DNA of 22,176 bases from GCA-2686265 sp036010965 (GTDB taxonomy: Bacteria > Planctomycetota > UBA1135 > GCA-002686595). The notes under the pieces were generated by a model. It did not search any database. It saw only the letters and a list, made by a program, of their open reading frames with translations, and had not been told where the DNA came from. Made by a program: the position numbers and the translations under genes. The DNA lies in the NCBI GenBank assembly GCA_036010965.1, contig DASCMO010000187.1, positions 1 through 22,176 on the forward strand. Reading direction: 5' to 3'. Shown here piece by piece: positions 20,806 to 22,176 of the stretch (its first letter is position 1; each line of letters begins with the position of its first letter).

Positions 20806-22176
20806 CTATCGCGCGTCGCGTCCGACTCGCGCCAGGCCTTCCAGCGCTCGCAGGTAGGTCTGCCGGTAGGGATCGGTGACGCCCTGCGTGGCGGCGGCGA
20901 CGGCCTGCAGGGCGACCTGGAAGTCGCCCGCATCGCCGCGCGCGAGGAGCGCGATGGCGTACAGTTCGCCCAGCTCTCGCGCCAGGTCCGCGTGCTCGAT
21001 CTGCTCGCGCCGGCCCCAGATCCCTGCGAGGTCTTTTGCGGCGTTCACCCATGACTTGGGCGTTACCTGACGCAGCTGGGCGCGAGCGGTGATCAGCTGG
21101 GAAGCCAGCGCCTCTCGCTCGCCAGCGGCGCGGGTCTGCGGTCCCACCAGTGTGCGCACGGAGCGCGTGGGGACGGCCCTGGCGGTCGTCGTGCGCGCCA
21201 GCTCGAGGCGGAAGCGGGGGTCCGGGGAGATGCGTCTTGCACGCAACAGGATTAAGGTCGCCTCGTCGATCGCTCCGGTGTTGCGCAGAACGCGTCCGAG
21301 CTGGAGCCACAACTCGAGGTTGCCCGGTTCTCGCTCGCGCTGGGAGCGCAGGAAGGTCTGGGCGATCTCCGGGTCGATCTCGAGGTAGAAGCTGGCCCAG
21401 GCTTCCGACGTGCCAGGTTGCAGGCTCTCGAGGGTGATGTCGGGGTGGGCGGCGAGGAACGCGTCTAGATGGCCGAAGGCGCGCGCGATGCCCAGGGCAG
21501 GATTGTCGATCTCCGCGGCCAGGGCCATCCGTGCACGGGCCAGAGGCAGGCGCGGATCGTCAGGTAGGGATTCGGCGGCCTCCTCGAGGGTAGCTTTGCG
21601 GGCCTTCAGGGTGAGGCTCTCCTCAGCGCCCGAAGTTTCCCGGGCCAGGGCGTCGAGGAGATCGGGCACGAAGGGCTGTGCCTCGTGGGGCGGGTATTCG
21701 AGGAGCACCTTGCGCCAGGCAGTCAGAGCCTGGGCGTGGTCGCCGGCAAGCGTGGCGGCGCGGGCCGCCTCCGCCACGGCTTCGATCCAGTCGGGTCGGG
21801 CCTGCAGGGCCGCCAGGGCGGCCGCCTGGGCGCGCTTCGGCCTGCCCTCCGCGCGGTCCTTGCGCGCGAGCAGGATGAGGGCCTCGGGCGAGTCGGGGGC
21901 CAGGCGCGCGCGGCTCGTGAGGCGCCGTTCGCGCAGGTCGTTGAGCTGCGGGTGGTCTGGCGTGTGGACCCGCGCGCGCACGGCCTGCTCGAGCAGGCTC
22001 CAGGCCGGTCCAAATCCAGCCTGGCGGGCGGTGACTCCCCAGAGGATGTTCTCCGCCTCGGCCTGGGCTCCCAGGAGCAAGCAGGCCTCGGCCTCCAGGG
22101 TGGCTGGCCATGGATTGTTCGGGAGTTCGGCGCCCAGGCGGAGCAACTCGTGGGCGGCGAAGGCGCGGAAGCCGGG
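20806..22176 (-). CDS. TPR-like helical repeat protein, 5' end outside window
   Basis: The frame stays open to the right edge (456 residues visible), so the start lies beyond the window; the TTG at 22146 is not taken as a start. The sequence is almost entirely Ala/Leu/Arg/Glu helical with TPR-like spacing, for example PDSPEALILLARKDRAEGRP, RPDWIEAVAEAARAATLAGD and PGNLELWLQLGRVLRNTGAI. A loop of Thr/Arg-rich sequence interrupts the helices at ARTTTARAVPTRSVRTLV. TPR proteins scaffold other proteins; no enzymatic motif is visible. Exosortase-A loci often include a large TPR lipoprotein (PrsT), and this could be a distant equivalent, but it is on the opposite strand and the diagnostic N-terminus is not visible, so that is speculation. 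Confidence 0.75.
   Translation of the reverse strand, partial: PGFRAFAAHELLRLGAELPNNPWPATLEAEACLLLGAQAEAENILWGVTARQAGFGPAWSLLEQAVRARVHTPDHPQLNDLRERRLTSRARLAPDSPEALILLARKDRAEGRPKRAQAAALAALQARPDWIEAVAEAARAATLAGDHAQALTAWRKVLLEYPPHEAQPFVPDLLDALARETSGAEESLTLKARKATLEEAAESLPDDPRLPLARARMALAAEIDNPALGIARAFGHLDAFLAAHPDITLESLQPGTSEAWASFYLEIDPEIAQTFLRSQREREPGNLELWLQLGRVLRNTGAIDEATLILLRARRISPDPRFRLELARTTTARAVPTRSVRTLVGPQTRAAGEREALASQLITARAQLRQVTPKSWVNAAKDLAGIWGRREQIEHADLARELGELYAIALLARGDAGDFQVALQAVAAATQGVTDPYRQTYLRALEGLARVGRDAR

Noticed and set aside
1..22176. tRNA, rRNA, CRISPR array, transposase, phage or defence genes
   Set aside because: None was recognised on either strand; the protein-coding genes and short gaps account for the window apart from the repeats listed.

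Overview
This is a GC-rich bacterial chromosomal window with densely packed genes. The genes point to a diderm (Gram-negative-type) bacterium: an outer-membrane-type polysaccharide export lipoprotein, a second predicted lipoprotein, and a complete set of late exopolysaccharide genes of the exosortase-A-associated type. A Planctomycetota-like or similar soil/aquatic lineage would fit, but that is inference. No rRNA, tRNA, CRISPR array, transposase or phage gene was seen.

Layout. (1) 1-3324: the 3' part of an AI-2E-family membrane transporter (+) converges with a large secreted S41 peptidase (-). (2) 3325-3548: a divergent intergenic region with a perfect 22-nt palindrome and a nine-G run. (3) 3549-8256: moaC, accB, accC, an unrecognised lipoprotein gene and a UDP-glucuronate decarboxylase gene, all +. 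The last three overlap by 4 nt each. (4) 8259-13863: precursor synthesis, namely glmS, a UDP-glucuronate 4-epimerase-like gene, rfbA, rfbD and rfbB. (5) 13946-20784: polymer assembly, namely a Wza-like lipoprotein, a chain-length determinant, an O-antigen ligase-like membrane protein, an AsnB-type amidotransferase and a DUF3473-type polysaccharide deacetylase. (6) 20806-22176: a convergent TPR-like gene (-) running off the window.

How it works together: the + strand genes from about 7.3 to 20.8 kb read as one exopolysaccharide locus. It makes GlcN-6-P, UDP-xylose, UDP-galacturonate and dTDP-6-deoxyhexose precursors, then polymerises, exports, amidates and deacetylates a polymer. The last three genes match the set that accompanies exosortase A (XrtA/PEP-CTERM) in other bacteria, but no exosortase, PEP-CTERM protein, glycosyltransferase or rfbC is in the window.

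The most unusual signal is a pair of related intergenic elements of about 160 bp (4636-4793 and 16444-16610). Each starts and ends with CTAG, each starts at the stop codon of the gene before it, and each contains a small ORF beginning MTTS and ending in a related C-terminus. I cannot tell whether this is a mobile repeat, a structured RNA or a tiny gene family. Other oddities are a duplicated translation start in front of rfbA, two dockerin/EF-hand-like calcium loops inside the S41 protease domain, and a glycine-rich tail on the export lipoprotein.
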